Shown here: positions 51,852-63,752 of the stretch, piece by piece | How the letters are laid out: every line of letters starts with the position of its first letter | Position numbering within the stretch: the stretch's first letter is position 1 | Source of the DNA: Crossaster papposus | Lineage: Eukaryota; Echinodermata; Asteroidea; Velatida; Solasteridae | Reading direction: 5' to 3' | Assembly (NCBI GenBank): GCA_037893245.1 | Contig: JBAIAA010000251.1 | Span: forward strand, 1,426,001-1,490,000 | DNA length: 64,000 bases | Program-made: the position numbers and the translations under genes | The notes under the pieces: model-generated | The model's database searches: none | The model's input: only the letters and a program-made list of their open reading frames with translations | Told to the model about the DNA's origin: nothing

Positions 51852-54428
51852 TTAGGGCCCATCCTAAAACACGAATGCTGCCAACAAGAATGCATTATAG
51901 CTATTTACTATGGACAATCATGAGTAAATCTGATACGCCGAGCTAATAGGGCGCGATCGACCAACTGATGTTTTGAAAACCAATAACGCTACCAACATCT
52001 ACGAGCCGTAACTCACTACAGCCCCCAAACCGAAAAGGAGAATTTCAGATGGTACAGAACAAAACCCTCCGCGCTTAACATATTGCGAGGCTAAAAACCT
52101 TTTCCTGGGGAAGGATATTAAGGGTGCAAAACAATTACAGATGTTTAAACCCGAGCTGGTGAGGGTGTTGTTGGACTTGTTGACATACTCAGACTATTTG
52201 CCTGGGATCTAGAGGCCTGACCGGAAATATGGAGCACTTCCCAAGGGTTCTCCGACACCGCACCTGAATCGCTTTTCAATTAAGTCAGAAAAACCGTACT
52301 TGCAACTATTAAAACCACCCTTACATGCAAACTCCGATTATTTGTTTATTCCCAACAACAGCGGGAAAAAGCCTCTTCACTAATGCTCATCTCGCTCTAG
52401 CCCGAGACGTCTGTTGCGATGCAATGCCATTTTGTGAACTTAGTTTGCCCCTCCGTCTTCAGCTTTGTCTCTTTTTTTTCCCCTGGTATTCCTTCCATAA
52501 CCGTCTTTGTCACCCTTAGTTACCCATATCTATATACAGTATTAGTCAGGTGACTGTGATAACACCCAAATAGGACATTGTTACAATTTAAACCTTTTTT
52601 ACCACTGACCTTAAATTACTTTGACCTCAACACCTCACCTTTGACACAATCACCAAGGCTACAACACATACATGCCACATTTGATTGAAATATGGACTCC
52701 AAGTTTTCAAATGAAAAAGGGTTTTAAACTCCGGCCCATTTTAAAACTCGACCACAGATGGCCTTAGACCTCCGACGTTGAACTTGAAAACCACTCTCGT
52801 ATAGTTAGATAACATTATTTCATCTCCGACCGAAACGAGATTAGAAATAAAAGCAAGGCAATGACAGCCATAAATTATCGGGGTTGTATTATATATAACA
52901 GCGGTGACCAAACGCCAGCGGCCAAACTCTCAATCGATCAAATAATCAAATCAAAGAAGTTAATTGTCCACATTAATTTTTATCTTTTATCGAAGATCCA
53001 TAATAAGGCTAACAAATCCGGTACTAAGACGAATATTTCTATAGGGTGCTCACAAACTACACGGTTCATATCATATACTGATCCGGATACCCCGAGATGA
53101 TCAAGAACCCTTTTAAATTGTACAATTTTTGCGGATTCCATATACATGTACTTGACTTAAATGGAGAACTACCTTGTAATTAGAACGTATGCCCAGAGCG
53201 GGCCTGATCGCTTTTACTATGCAAAATACGGGATCTTAGCACTGTCCTGGAACGGACCATGGCGATTACGCATGCCGGCTTTTCCGTGTCTTAGGTCACA
53301 ATAATATTGTGCGGAATGACCTGAAACAAACATGTCCCTTAGTTGTTTCTCCCAGGTTAAACCCCTATAAGCAAGGCTTGAATAAGTTTCTGCTTAAATA
53401 GCGCTTAAATTGGCTTCCTCCCCAAAATTTAAAAAAAGGTTGCATCGCATTAATATATACAAACATATTTTACACACGGGTTAAATTTTACATTTATGAT
53501 TGAAACGGATCTGCCACCGTCGAAGGAGGCACTTATAGTCAGTGAAGACATGCTGACATAACCGGCAGTGTTCTTGGACTCTAATAAAACCAAAAGCTTC
53601 AATTTCAATCCGGATGGGTTTTTTTGGTTATTTATTTATTTTTTATTTTTTTGAACGACGATTGCTTGCAACAAAAGGGCTACAAATACTAGTATCGTCT
53701 TATTGTTTAGAGAGACTTATCAAGTTTTCATCAACAGAGTTGAGCAGCATACTGAGCCGGCTTGGCGACAAGATATGTGATTTAGTTACCTATCTTCAAA
53801 ATGTGTGGTTCTTTTTTAGTTACCTAAAACAATTAGGAACACTCAAAATGTCGTCTAATCCGAAAGCAGGCTCACAAAAATAATGCCACGCAAAAGGCAC
53901 ATAAATGCATCATTAAAAGTGTACTGACCTCAAAGGTTAAAACGATCTAACACCCCGACCAAACCTGCGTTGCTGTACTAAACTCAAAGGCGAAACACAT
54001 GTCAGAACCACTGCCCCACACCAGAGCAGAGCAAAGGCGCCCAACCAGAACATGTGGCACTCTGACTATCTAAAACAAACATCACCTGCAAAACGTGAGC
54101 ATAAAGCACAGTAATATAACAATAGGTACGAGTATGCATTATAATTATATTGAAATTATAATATATGTTTTTGTTAATATCCCGAAACAGTCAGAGTCAC
54201 CATGTTGGCCCAACACCACTGCCAAAAGGAACATTACTATACTACGGGGCACTCCTTCGTGTACAAAAAAAACAACTCGCATTTTTGCGGCTGTGAGCCG
54301 TCAACCTGCTCAAGACATCGCTGCGCACCTCATTATAAAGACTACGCTGCATTCTGACTGGCCATACGATGCGAGAGCACCCCTCAGGCTCTACGATATT
54401 TCATTCCCATTGTATTTAGATAATACGG
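51852..54428. other. No gene supported
   Basis: Mixed non-coding DNA. Open frames at 52325-52519, 52861-53100, 53614-53883 and the frame crossing into the duplication at 54095-54532 show no recognisable domain. It may be old retroelement debris following the fragment at 51640. Confidence 0.4.
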
Positions 54429-56940
54429 GCTTTCCTACAGATATGCAGCGGAAATATATTATTTCAACACAGACTTCTAATAAAACTCAACCTATAATTA
54501 GCTGGGTAGAGGTTTATAAAGGTCTCAATTAAACCAGAAAATCAGATCTGTAGAAAAACACCCCCGAAAAAGAGCAATCAACGAAGATTTACACTGATTA
54601 CACTAAGAGCACTATACGACATTTGAATGCGGAGAAACAGACCCGTTCAACCGAAAACCAGAAACTAAATAAGCGAAATGATCGGAAACACTCATTTTGG
54701 GAACAAAAGCCAACTAAAGACGGCTGCCCAAACACGTGTGCGTGCTATAGGGCTGCCCCATACACCATTGTGCATGTTATGTAACTAACTGCGATATACT
54801 ATACACCTGAAACAATCGCACGGCGAATTCTACATAAATATGCATTATATGAATTCAATACAAAAGTGAATTTTTAAATGCGATAAGAGATATACCTCTA
54901 CTGGTGATCAATGTCTTCATCTTTTTTGTTGTTGAAAATTCATTGCTGAAAACGTATGCAAACATTAAGTAGCCTGAATAACATATCTTCATTTGGACAC
55001 AATATTAAAACCTGCATTCATGGCCCTAATTGTTAAACAAATAGGCCAGTCCTTTGTATAGACCATTGTGGCGCTCTCACATTCCATTGCCATGCATCAG
55101 TGGAGCCACTCCCAACCGTGCAAAATGTTGTCTTCAGTACGAAGACTCTATACCGCTAAGCATAGCAAGCATTCAAACCTATATGCTGGCGCACCCTGGA
55201 GACATTTTCGAAACCGTCTGCCGAAGCAAACGCAAAACGTGAGGTAAAACAAGAATACCTGCACTTCTATAAGAACACAATTGTCTCAGAGCACGGCTCC
55301 ATAAACCAAATCGACACGCCCTTTTTCAAGGGGGGCTCCTTCAGTTTTGAGCTGCACCAACAAAATAAATTAAAAAGTGGTTTGATCCTACCTCATTTCT
55401 CCATACAATTCAAGAAAGGGTTTTCACACTAGCACAAATGTCCAAACTCACAAACACAAGCGCGATTGACTTTTACTGGGATGGCAAAACCTTCCCAGAA
55501 ATGACCCCTCTTAAATCCTAGGTTGCTGCCATGCCGCGGTGTAAAACACGGCCCGAGGCTGGCTATCGGTTCGGCCGGGAAGACGTGAACGTCCGGCCAT
55601 GACGAAACTAGACTTAACACTGACAGTATCTAATCTTGCGCCCTCACGCGCCGCAGTGCAAATAGGCACCAAAGTCCAAACATTTAGATTATACGGGCTT
55701 TCCTACAGATATGTAGCGGAAATATATTATTCCAACACAGACCATACCCACTTATACCTGGAGGGGCTCGATTAGATTGCTATCCTCGCTAGGTCTCAAT
55801 TAAACCTAAACATCAGATCTGTAGAAAAACACCCCCCGAAATAGAGCAATCAACGAAGATCACCAAGAACACTATATATACGATTTTTGAATACGGGGAA
55901 ACAGACCCGTTCAACCCATAACCAGAAACTAAATAAGCGAATTGATCGGGAACACTCATGTTGGGAACAAACGCCGACGGCCGTCCAGCGGGACATAGTA
56001 AAGAAGTACGGCTGCACAAACATGCGTGCTATTGGGTTGCCCATTCTTTTCAAGAATGGTTCCTTCAGTTTGAGCTGCGCCAACAAATAAATTAACAAGT
56101 GGTTTGATCCTACCTCATTTCTCCATACAATTCAAGAAAGGGTCTTCAAACTAGCACAAATGTCCAATCTCGCAAACACAAGCGCGATTGACTTTTACTG
56201 GGATGGCAAATTAAACCTTCCAAAAAATGACCTCTCTTGAATCCTGGGTTGCTGCCATGCCGCGGTGTAAAACATAGTCTTGGTGCAAGACGTTCTTGTT
56301 GAGTTAGTAAAACCATAAAAGCTTAGGGCCTATGCACTCAACAACACTATACGCGTCGCGACTATTCCACCGATATAGGGCGTATTCTGGAAGCCGCGAA
56401 TCTGTCAAGAAGAACGTCTTGGCCAACTCGTTCAATCTGCCCGGAAAATTCCGGGCAGATTCCTTGCATACCTATGACGTACCTAATTTGCATAAACAGT
56501 TTATGTATTGCAGAGCACGTGACGAGTCTTGTCCCCACACGACTTTGACGGTGTGCATACATAGTATAGTAATACATGTACAATGTACCAGTCTGTCAGC
56601 TCATTATGCAGCGTACTTGTGCGCTTGCGTATTTTCAATATGACATTTGTTGAATATGCAATTGAGGTCACATTTGGTTATGTCACGTGAGACGAGACAA
56701 AATCACCAAGACGTTGTTCTAAGCCGATGTGTGTGGTGGTTATCTGGAAGTTTCCCAACAGCGCCCTCTATTGTTTGATAATGAACAACAACGTCTTGCA
56801 CCAAGACTATGTAAAACACGGCCCGAGGCTGGCTATCGGTCCGGCCGCGAAGACGGGAACGTCCGGCCATGACGAAACCAGACTTAACACTGACAGTATC
56901 TTATCTTGCGCCCTCACTCGCCGCAGTGCAAATAGCGCCA
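54429..56940. repeat. 1.27-kb tandem duplication, each copy with its own insertion
   Basis: 54429-54760 matches 55699-56045 (CTTTCCTACAGATATG, AAATATATTATT, CAATCAACGAAGAT) and 55320-55670 matches 56045-56274 plus 56819-56940 (GTGGTTTGATCCTACCTC, AAGCGCGATTGACTTTTACT, CACGGCCCGAGGCTGGC). The first copy has about 560 extra bp at 54760-55320 and the second has the MITE 56275-56809. Confidence 0.8.
56275..56809. mobile_element. Long-TIR MITE (TAGTCTTGG family) with perfect 9-bp target duplication
   Basis: Ends TAGTCTTGGTGCAAGACG and the exact complement; TGTAAAACA at 56266-56274 and 56810-56818. The paralogous unoccupied site exists at 55540-55548. Nine-base duplications with long inverted repeats are typical of Mutator-type transposition. 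Confidence 0.85.
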
Positions 56941-57406
56941 CTAACTATGCGGCGATCGCTGGAGACTTAATCGACGCTTGCATTGTGGGTTGAGACGGTA
57001 TCTTCCAGTGACGAAAAACTAGAAGAATCGATACTAGAAAATTATAGAAAGAAAACAACGAATATATAGAAAACCAATGGGATAATGTTAAGGGGAGACA
57101 GGGGGGGCGTTCATCACCCCCAGACATAGCGCCACAAGGATAAAGAAACACCCAGTAGGCCAGTCCAGGCAGTCACTTACACCTCCCCATCACCCCCAAA
57201 CATTACATAACAATATCAAGTCAATATCGAAGAATGTTTAGATATTGATATTACAGTTTTTAACATAATTAATGATGTAATTACAGTTGCGTTTTGGTCC
57301 AAGAATTTGTGTAAGGTTCATTTGGTCATTTGAAAAATTCAGTGATTTTTGGAGTGATAGTCGTTGAGTCGTGTATTTTCAGCATTTGAGAATGAAGTGT
57401 GCAACA
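56941..57406. other. Possible 3' region of the minus-strand LINE
   Basis: No poly(A)-like end is apparent on the minus strand, so the 3' boundary of the LINE is unresolved. No gene. Confidence 0.35.
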
Positions 57407-60400
57407 TTATCTGGACATGCACAGCTTGTGTAAGATTATTTCTTTGGGTCGTTGCAGGCCCCAGTTAGTAAAAGATAGAGATACAACATCATAGCTGAAG
57501 TTGTTATTGGGATCCAAATTAGGAATGGTGGAAGCCCACTTTTCCTTGAGATGTGTTTTAAGAGTATGTTTAATTTCCGAGTCTAAGAGAGGGATACAGT
57601 AGTCAACATTGTTCTTGTATGTGGCTGATTTAGCGATCTGATCCGCTTGTTCATTTCCAGGGATACCGCAGTTGCTAGGTATCCAAACGAAATTAACAAT
57701 GTTACTTTGATTACGGATATCGATTAGAGTGTGTCGTATATCACAGACAATTTTATGCACAGGGAAATGTTTGGAAATAGCTTGTAAGACACTGAGGCAG
57801 TCACTAAAGATGCAGGAATAAAGGGGTTTAACATCTTCAATCCATTCCAGAGATAGAAGAATGGCAAAGAGTTCCGAGGTAAAGATAGACACTCCGTTGT
57901 TGAGTCGGGAAGCTTTATAATATTTCAGTTGTCACGGGATGTGTACTCCGCAGCCCACCGTATCATGGGTAGGATTAAGTGAACCATCTGTATAAATCTG
58001 AAGACTGTTGTTCCATTTAGTGTTGATTAGTTCCAGACTAATATTTCTTTTGTCATGTATACTGTCAGTATGTGCCACGAGAGAGTGGATTTTAGTTGAG
58101 ATTTGAGTATTAGTATAGTGCCAAAAAGGAAAGGGGTCATTTAAAGGAAAGGTGTTTAGACCAGGATAATGGGAGATTCTTGCTTCAACGGGGACGTAAC
58201 GTGTAGAGGAATTCCATTTGTCGGCAAAATAGTGTTTTTGCCAGTTATCTCGGTTGAAGTGATCATTAGGGTGGTAGAGTTAATTTTTATTCCATAAAGA
58301 TCTCTTAAAAACTATTGCCATAATGCTAGGGGGGATCTCCACATTCGGTTTGAAGCCTGTAAAGTGGGGGTACTTTGGATGGCCCCTGTACAAATCTTTA
58401 AAGCTTGATATTGGATAGTGTCAAGATTGTGTTTGATTGTCGGAGAGGCCGAGTCGAACGCCTCACATCCGTATTCAAGGATGGGTTTTATAAGTGCCAT
58501 ATACAGGTGATAGAGCGTTTTGCACTCGGCTCCCCAGGAGTTGCCACATATGCAACGCAAGATATTAAGTCTCTTTTGACATTTGGTGATAATATTATCA
58601 ATATGATTCTTCCAGGTGAGTTTATTGTCGAAAATTAGTCCTAAGAATTTCGCAGAGGAGCTCATTTTGATCGCTAAATTATAAATGTGTAAAGAGATAG
58701 GTGGGTATTTCAGTTTATTTGTGAAAAGGACAGCATTTGGTTTGGGGATAGATAGTTTAAATCCCCATCTTTCACACCATGTATTAATATTATCAAGGTT
58801 TTGTTGAATTTTCTTTTGTAAGTAAGGAATGTTTCTAGTTGATTTCCAGATGGCAATATCATCAGCGTATTGCGAGACATTGACATCGGGTTGACAAGAA
58901 AGTTATGAGTTTCCATATACCAAAGAAGGCGGGAGTTCACCATACGTTCCATGATTTTACAGAATGTTGAGGTTAATGCAATGGGTCTGTAAGAAGATGG
59001 GTTAGCCGGGTCGTTTCCAGGTTTCAAGATGGGAATGAGGATTGCATTCTTCCATTGCTTAGGACAAGTAGAAGTGTGCCATATGAAGATTTTAAGGAGA
59101 GGTACATTGAGAAGAATCGATGGCATGATTTAATTCATGTATGTTAAAGGGTTCATTGATGACACTGTCATTATTATTACCAATAGTGAAGTCTTCTTCA
59201 GCTTTGTATTTAATAGGGATAAAGGAGGGGCGGTAATTATTAGTACTGCTAATTCTAGTGAAATTGTCAGCAAGTGCTTCAACCTTTTCTCCATCAGTGA
59301 TGGCATCTGTGTTGTTGTGATGGAGGACAGGGATACTGTTGACAATGCGGGTTTTCTCGATACGTTTGATTTTATTCCAAATAATTTTAGTATTTGTTTT
59401 GGGGTTGATGTCATTGCAGAAAATCTGCCAATCTTTTCGTTTAGCGTTATTGATAGTTTTCCTTGCTATAGCACAAGCTCTCTTGTAACTAATAAGATCA
59501 GATGGAAGGAAAGTTTTCCTGAGAGTTTTAAGGGCTTCTTTTTTTGTTGAGAATAGCTTGCTGACATTCATCGTTCCACCAAGAGGAAGGAGGTTTAGGG
59601 TGATTGTGGTTGGTTTTAGGGATAGAATAAGTCATAGCAGTATCAATTTGGCAAAGGAAGTTGTCATACATTTTGTCGACAGTATCCGACTCATTAGGTT
59701 TAGTAATATATTGGTTACAGGCGTCCTCGAATTTGTTCCAGTCGTTTTTTTTATATAGGACCATTTTGGGCTATTTCTGTATGGGTTTTTCTGAATAGGG
59801 TGGTTGACATCAATAATTACAGGACAATGGTCGCTTTCCCATGTATCATTAAGAACTTTCCAGTTACATTTGGCAGCTATGTTATGCGTAACGAAGGTGA
59901 TATCGATACAGGAGAGTGTACCATGTGCCGTGTCAACTCTTGTGCCCTCACCAGAGTTGACACAGACCATGTCAATATCAATAATCACATCTTCGATGAT
60001 CTTGCCATTATGGTCGAGTTTTGAACTACCCCACAAGGGGTTATGACCATTGAGGTCACCACACACTATACAAGAATGATACGTTTTAATTATCAAGGAT
60101 ATCTTTAAGAGTTTTGGTGTCCAGAATATTACATGGGTTGTAAATATTTATAATAGTAGTTTTATTTTTATATGTATCATAGAGTTCCCCAATTTGATAT
60201 TTAACAGAGTTATTATCACTTAGAGTATATTTAAAAGCAATGTCTCGTTTGGCCAAGAAAGCGCATCCTCCACCCTTACTTTTAGGGTCGTTTTTATTTC
60301 TGTCATGTATATATATGTTATAGCCAGGAACAGTAAATTGTTTGTTTTCTTTGAGCCATGTTTCCTGTATACAGATGACATCTGGATTTTCTTTCCAAGT

Positions 60401-60490
60401 GTTAATGCAGTTTTTAAATTCTTTTCCGTGAGCTAACAAAGACTGGGCGTTCCATTGTAAATTAAGAATCATTATGAAAATAAAAGTCAT
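57407..60490 (-). pseudogene. I-type LINE ORF2: endonuclease, reverse transcriptase, RNase H (defective)
   Basis: Read from 60490 downward: APE endonuclease start LQWNAQSLLAHGKEF, VICIQETWLK, then in another frame VCGDLNGHNPLWGS and ESDHCPVIIDV; linker; reverse transcriptase with WKNAILIPILKPGNDP and SSYRPIALTSTFCKIMERMV, then an abrupt jump to the catalytic YADD region (present near 58865 in a shifted frame), SAKFLGLIFDNKLTWKNHI; and an RNase H domain with FTSELFAILLSLEWI and WIPSNCGIPGNEQAD. Several frameshifts occur, and about 100 residues between the ERMV and YADD segments, including motif A, are missing, so the enzyme cannot work. RNase H after RT points to the I/Jockey-related superfamily. 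Confidence 0.85.
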
Positions 60491-60852
60491 GTTGGTGTGT
60501 TTTTGGATTTTCTTGACGTTTTTTGGCTATTTGCTAGTGAGTCTGTGTTTTCTTGGGTAGAGGATGTGTTGTCCTTTTTGGGGGATGATTTATGGTCGGT
60601 GTTTCCTTGCTTTGTATTTGCTGGTGGTTGAGAGGACGTTCTTGATTTTCCTTGTTTAGTTTTTGGTGTTGGCGTTGTTCACTGCAAATACATTGAGTAT
60701 GTTCAGTTTGTGTTTGTGCTCTTTTTTCTGTTTGAGTGGTGGCGTCTTTGGTGGTTTTTACTGGTTGCTTTGTGGTTGGGCGTCTCGCGTCGATGGTTGG
60801 GCGTCTCGCGTCGATGGTTGGGCGTCTCGCTTCGATGGTTGGGCGTCTCGCT

Positions 60853-62043
60853 TCATACCTTGGTGGGTTTGTTATTGGTTATGTGTTGAGGTTCTGCGTG
60901 ATTATTTGTTGGTTGAATTATAGGTGTTTGCTGGGTACTGATATGGTATTGCTGGGAGGGTTGCTGCATCGGGGTTTGCTGGGTGGGCGAGTCATCCTGG
61001 CAAACGCTGATGTCAGTCTTGATTACCTTTGCGGCATCGGCATAGGAAATATTGTAGGTTACTCTAAACCCTTGAATTTTCTTTTCTTCCTTTATGGTTT
61101 TACAACCTCCATATGCAGATGAGTGGCTTTCTCCACACCTACAGCATTTTACATTATCTTTTTGTTCGCATTGATCAAAGGAATGTGGGCCCCCACATCG
61201 CACACATCGTGTCGAGCTGCGACAGTTGCTAGCTGTATGACCAAGGCGCTGAAATTTGAAGCATCTGATTACAAGGGGGATGAAAGGTTTGACAACGAAT
61301 ATTTCGTATCCCATTTGTATTTCTTCAGGTAGATTTGTGGCGTTGAAAGTTAGGCAGATCGATTGACTTGCTTCTATGATACCATTACGATTTCGCATTA
61401 GACGTTTGGCTTCAATCACTCCTTGTTTCTTGCATGATGATAGGATCTTATCATCTGTGATGTCTGTGGTTATGCCATAAATGACTCCTTTGCTTTGGGT
61501 TTCTGATTTTGCGTAGGAGGTTTGGACGGTCCATTGACCTAATTGGGTGATAGCCTTAAGTTTTGTGGCTTGTGCTGGGGTGTAGCATCTTGCAGTGATC
61601 CCTCCTTGGTTGTTTTTGGACACACTCTTGATGAGGTCCTTACCTATTTTACTGAGGGCGTTAGCGATTTTGATAGGGTTTATTCTGGCTAATTTAACAC
61701 CCGGGGAGTTTATGATAACAATTGTGGGTTGTTTGATGTTTTGAACATAGCGGCGTTTTGTGGGTTGCTCATCAGGGGAGTTATTTTCTGAATCTGAATA
61801 TACATCATTATAGTGCCAGCTGGATTTAGACCTTTTCCTATTTTGTGTCTGAGGTGTGTCATTTTGAGCTTGACTTATTAGTACGTCAAGAGTTGAGCGT
61901 GGTTGGTCAAGTAACTCCTGAACATTGGCATCCATTGGAGTATGTTGAGACATTTGATCCCAAGAAGTTTCATTGCTAGATTCATTCGGATCATCGTCCA
62001 TATTGGACGATTTTCCAATTACAGGACAGATAAAGGAAAGCAA
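60853..62043 (-). CDS. I-type LINE ORF1 (Gag-like, CCHC zinc knuckles), 396 aa
   Basis: RNA-binding ORF1 of the LINE whose ORF2 follows. Residues about 110-230 form an RRM-like region (AKLKAITQLGQWTVQTSYAK), followed by three zinc-knuckle motifs at about residues 265-320: CFKFQRLGHTASNC (Phe for the usual Cys in the first), CVRCGGPHSFDQC and CCRCGESHSSAYGGC. The C-terminus is glutamine- and proline-rich (QQTPMQQPSQQ). The frame is intact over 396 codons. Its C-terminal part and the spacer to ORF2 overlap a G/T-rich tandem (GGTTGGGCGTCTCGC, four copies at 60774-60855). Confidence 0.8.
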   Translation of the reverse strand: MLSFICPVIGKSSNMDDDPNESSNETSWDQMSQHTPMDANVQELLDQPRSTLDVLISQAQNDTPQTQNRKRSKSSWHYNDVYSDSENNSPDEQPTKRRYVQNIKQPTIVIINSPGVKLARINPIKIANALSKIGKDLIKSVSKNNQGGITARCYTPAQATKLKAITQLGQWTVQTSYAKSETQSKGVIYGITTDITDDKILSSCKKQGVIEAKRLMRNRNGIIEASQSICLTFNATNLPEEIQMGYEIFVVKPFIPLVIRCFKFQRLGHTASNCRSSTRCVRCGGPHSFDQCEQKDNVKCCRCGESHSSAYGGCKTIKEEKKIQGFRVTYNISYADAAKVIKTDISVCQDDSPTQQTPMQQPSQQYHISTQQTPIIQPTNNHAEPQHITNNKPTKV

Positions 62044-62232
62044 GTATAAAGTACCTCTCGAATAAACTGATATTGCTTACCCAAAAGACTAGGAGAAACG
62101 AGGATGTTCAGAGAGCCAAAACACCACAAGAAGGGCGCGGTTTTTGATTTTCCCGCCACTGACAAAAAAACACGTCCGTCCACTCTGCTCGCGTGACCAA
62201 GCCTCGCATGTTGTCTATTAGGGGCGCTCTTC

Positions 62233-62557
62233 ATGTTGCATTCCAATCGCGTCGTGTTTATTGTGTTCACGAGTTCACGAGTCGTATAATGGCGTTCTAA
62301 TCGCCTGGTAACTCGTGTTCACCAGTGGTGAACTCGAGGTGGATTTTTTTCCATGTTCACGACTTCGCGAATGAAATACTCGCGCATGCGTGTTGGTTCA
62401 CGTACAAGTTCTTGCGCGATAAATAATGTCCTTACCGCAAGACTAACTCGGCTGTGCGTGTGCGTCGTGGTGTGTAGCGTTTGGAATGCAACCTACTCGT
62501 GGACGTGGATAAATTCACGGTGAACACGATAAAAACGACGCAATTGGAACGCAGCAT
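62233..62557. mobile_element. Small TIR element next to the LINE 5' end
   Basis: ATGTTGCATTCCAATCGCG on the left and the complement of ATGCTGCGTTCCAATTGCG on the right, with a GTGTTCAC phrase in both arms. About 325 bp, no coding capacity, rich in TTCACGA motifs. Confidence 0.7.
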
Positions 62558-62990
62558 TACTTCCGCGTTTGCTTCGACTCGAGGAAATTAACACTGAAAC
62601 TTAAATGGTTGGCTTTATTCAACCAGCATTGGCAGAAACTTCAACGGTTTTACCATCCACAAACAATGTGAGCAAAGATAGTATTATCGGTCAATGGGAA
62701 ATTGTCCAAATCAATGCAGGTCAATCAATCAGTGAATCGGCGCAAAAATGCTGAACAAACCCGTCCAAAGTGCTTAAGTTTATGATAATTTCATTGTACT
62801 TGCATAATTATCTGGATGGCACTTTACTAAGTATTGAACACATTCATATTTAATACTTTAGATAGTATAAAGCTGTGTTTAGTTTATTGCATATTTAAAC
62901 ACTTTTGGATGAAACTGACAACGTACGTTGTCGCAATTATCAATTACTTGTACTCCTATTTCTAGTCGGAGTTACTGGTCTCTATAGTTC
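62558..62990. other. No gene supported
   Basis: A/T-rich sequence before the CR1-type LINE; nothing recognised. Confidence 0.4.
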
Positions 62991-62996
62991 ATCGCT

Positions 62997-63752
62997 TTGT
63001 TAACATTTGGACATCATCTGGTGCTACTAGAGTCCGAGGCCCAGGAGATTGAGCAGGCAAAAGTAAGTGATGTGCCACACCATGTGTGGAGCAAAAATCC
63101 AAGATCTTGCTCCACACGCCATACAGCTGTCGACCAAGCACGACGTCACTCGGGTAATTCTCCATTTTGGAACCAACAACACATTGCCGCTCAGATCACC
63201 TCCCTCGGCGAGTCACCACAACCAAGATCAGTGACAATATCTTCGATCATACACCGTAAAAACCAAACGGTGCCACAGTGCAAGAGAGTGGGTGATTCCA
63301 ATTATCTGCTGAAGTCCGTAGCAAAGCAAAATAACTTGGGCTTCATTGACAACGGTAACATAAACTCAAACCACCTTGTGTCGGACGGCGTGCACCTCAA
63401 CTCAGCAGGAGTGCGCCTACTTGCCACGAACATTATTCAACACATCAACGGATCACCAAAGACCTTTGATAGTCGCACCCCACTTCAGAGAACCACTTTT
63501 GGTCAGAGTTTGTACTCTGATGTCCTGATGAAGCGGACTACAGCGACCCGTGATGTTCCGACGGGTTTTCTAATGGCCAACCAGTATTACCCGTACCCCC
63601 ATCAGAAACGGCACCAAACCCACCTCAATCAACGACGGCAGCCAGTATCCCAGACCAGAGCACCCCCAACACACTACCGAGGCCAGGAGTGGAACCAACA
63701 TCTGAAAATGGTCAGGAAGCTGCTCAACCCCCAAGGCAAGGTTCTAAACTAG
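62997..63752 (+). pseudogene. CR1-type LINE ORF1 with SGNH esterase domain (frameshifted)
   Basis: CR1-group ORF1 proteins often carry an SGNH-hydrolase/esterase fold. Here VTRVILHFGTNN (block with the catalytic-site Asn region) lies near 63142-63180 in one frame, while SSIIHRKNQ and the C-terminal DGVHLNSAGVRLLA block with the Asp-x-x-His pair lie in the 251-codon frame, so a frameshift is present near 63180-63220. The C-terminal third is basic and Pro/Gln-rich. It is followed directly by the start of ORF2. Confidence 0.75.

Noticed and set aside
54095-54532. 145-codon open frame
   Set aside because: It runs into the 1.27-kb duplicated segment, whose second copy does not keep the frame, and has no recognisable domain.
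60663-61122. Hydrophobic plus-strand frames with repeated GRLASMV / WASRVDG
   Set aside because: Antisense of the LINE ORF1 tail and a short GGTTGGGCGTCTCGC tandem repeat.
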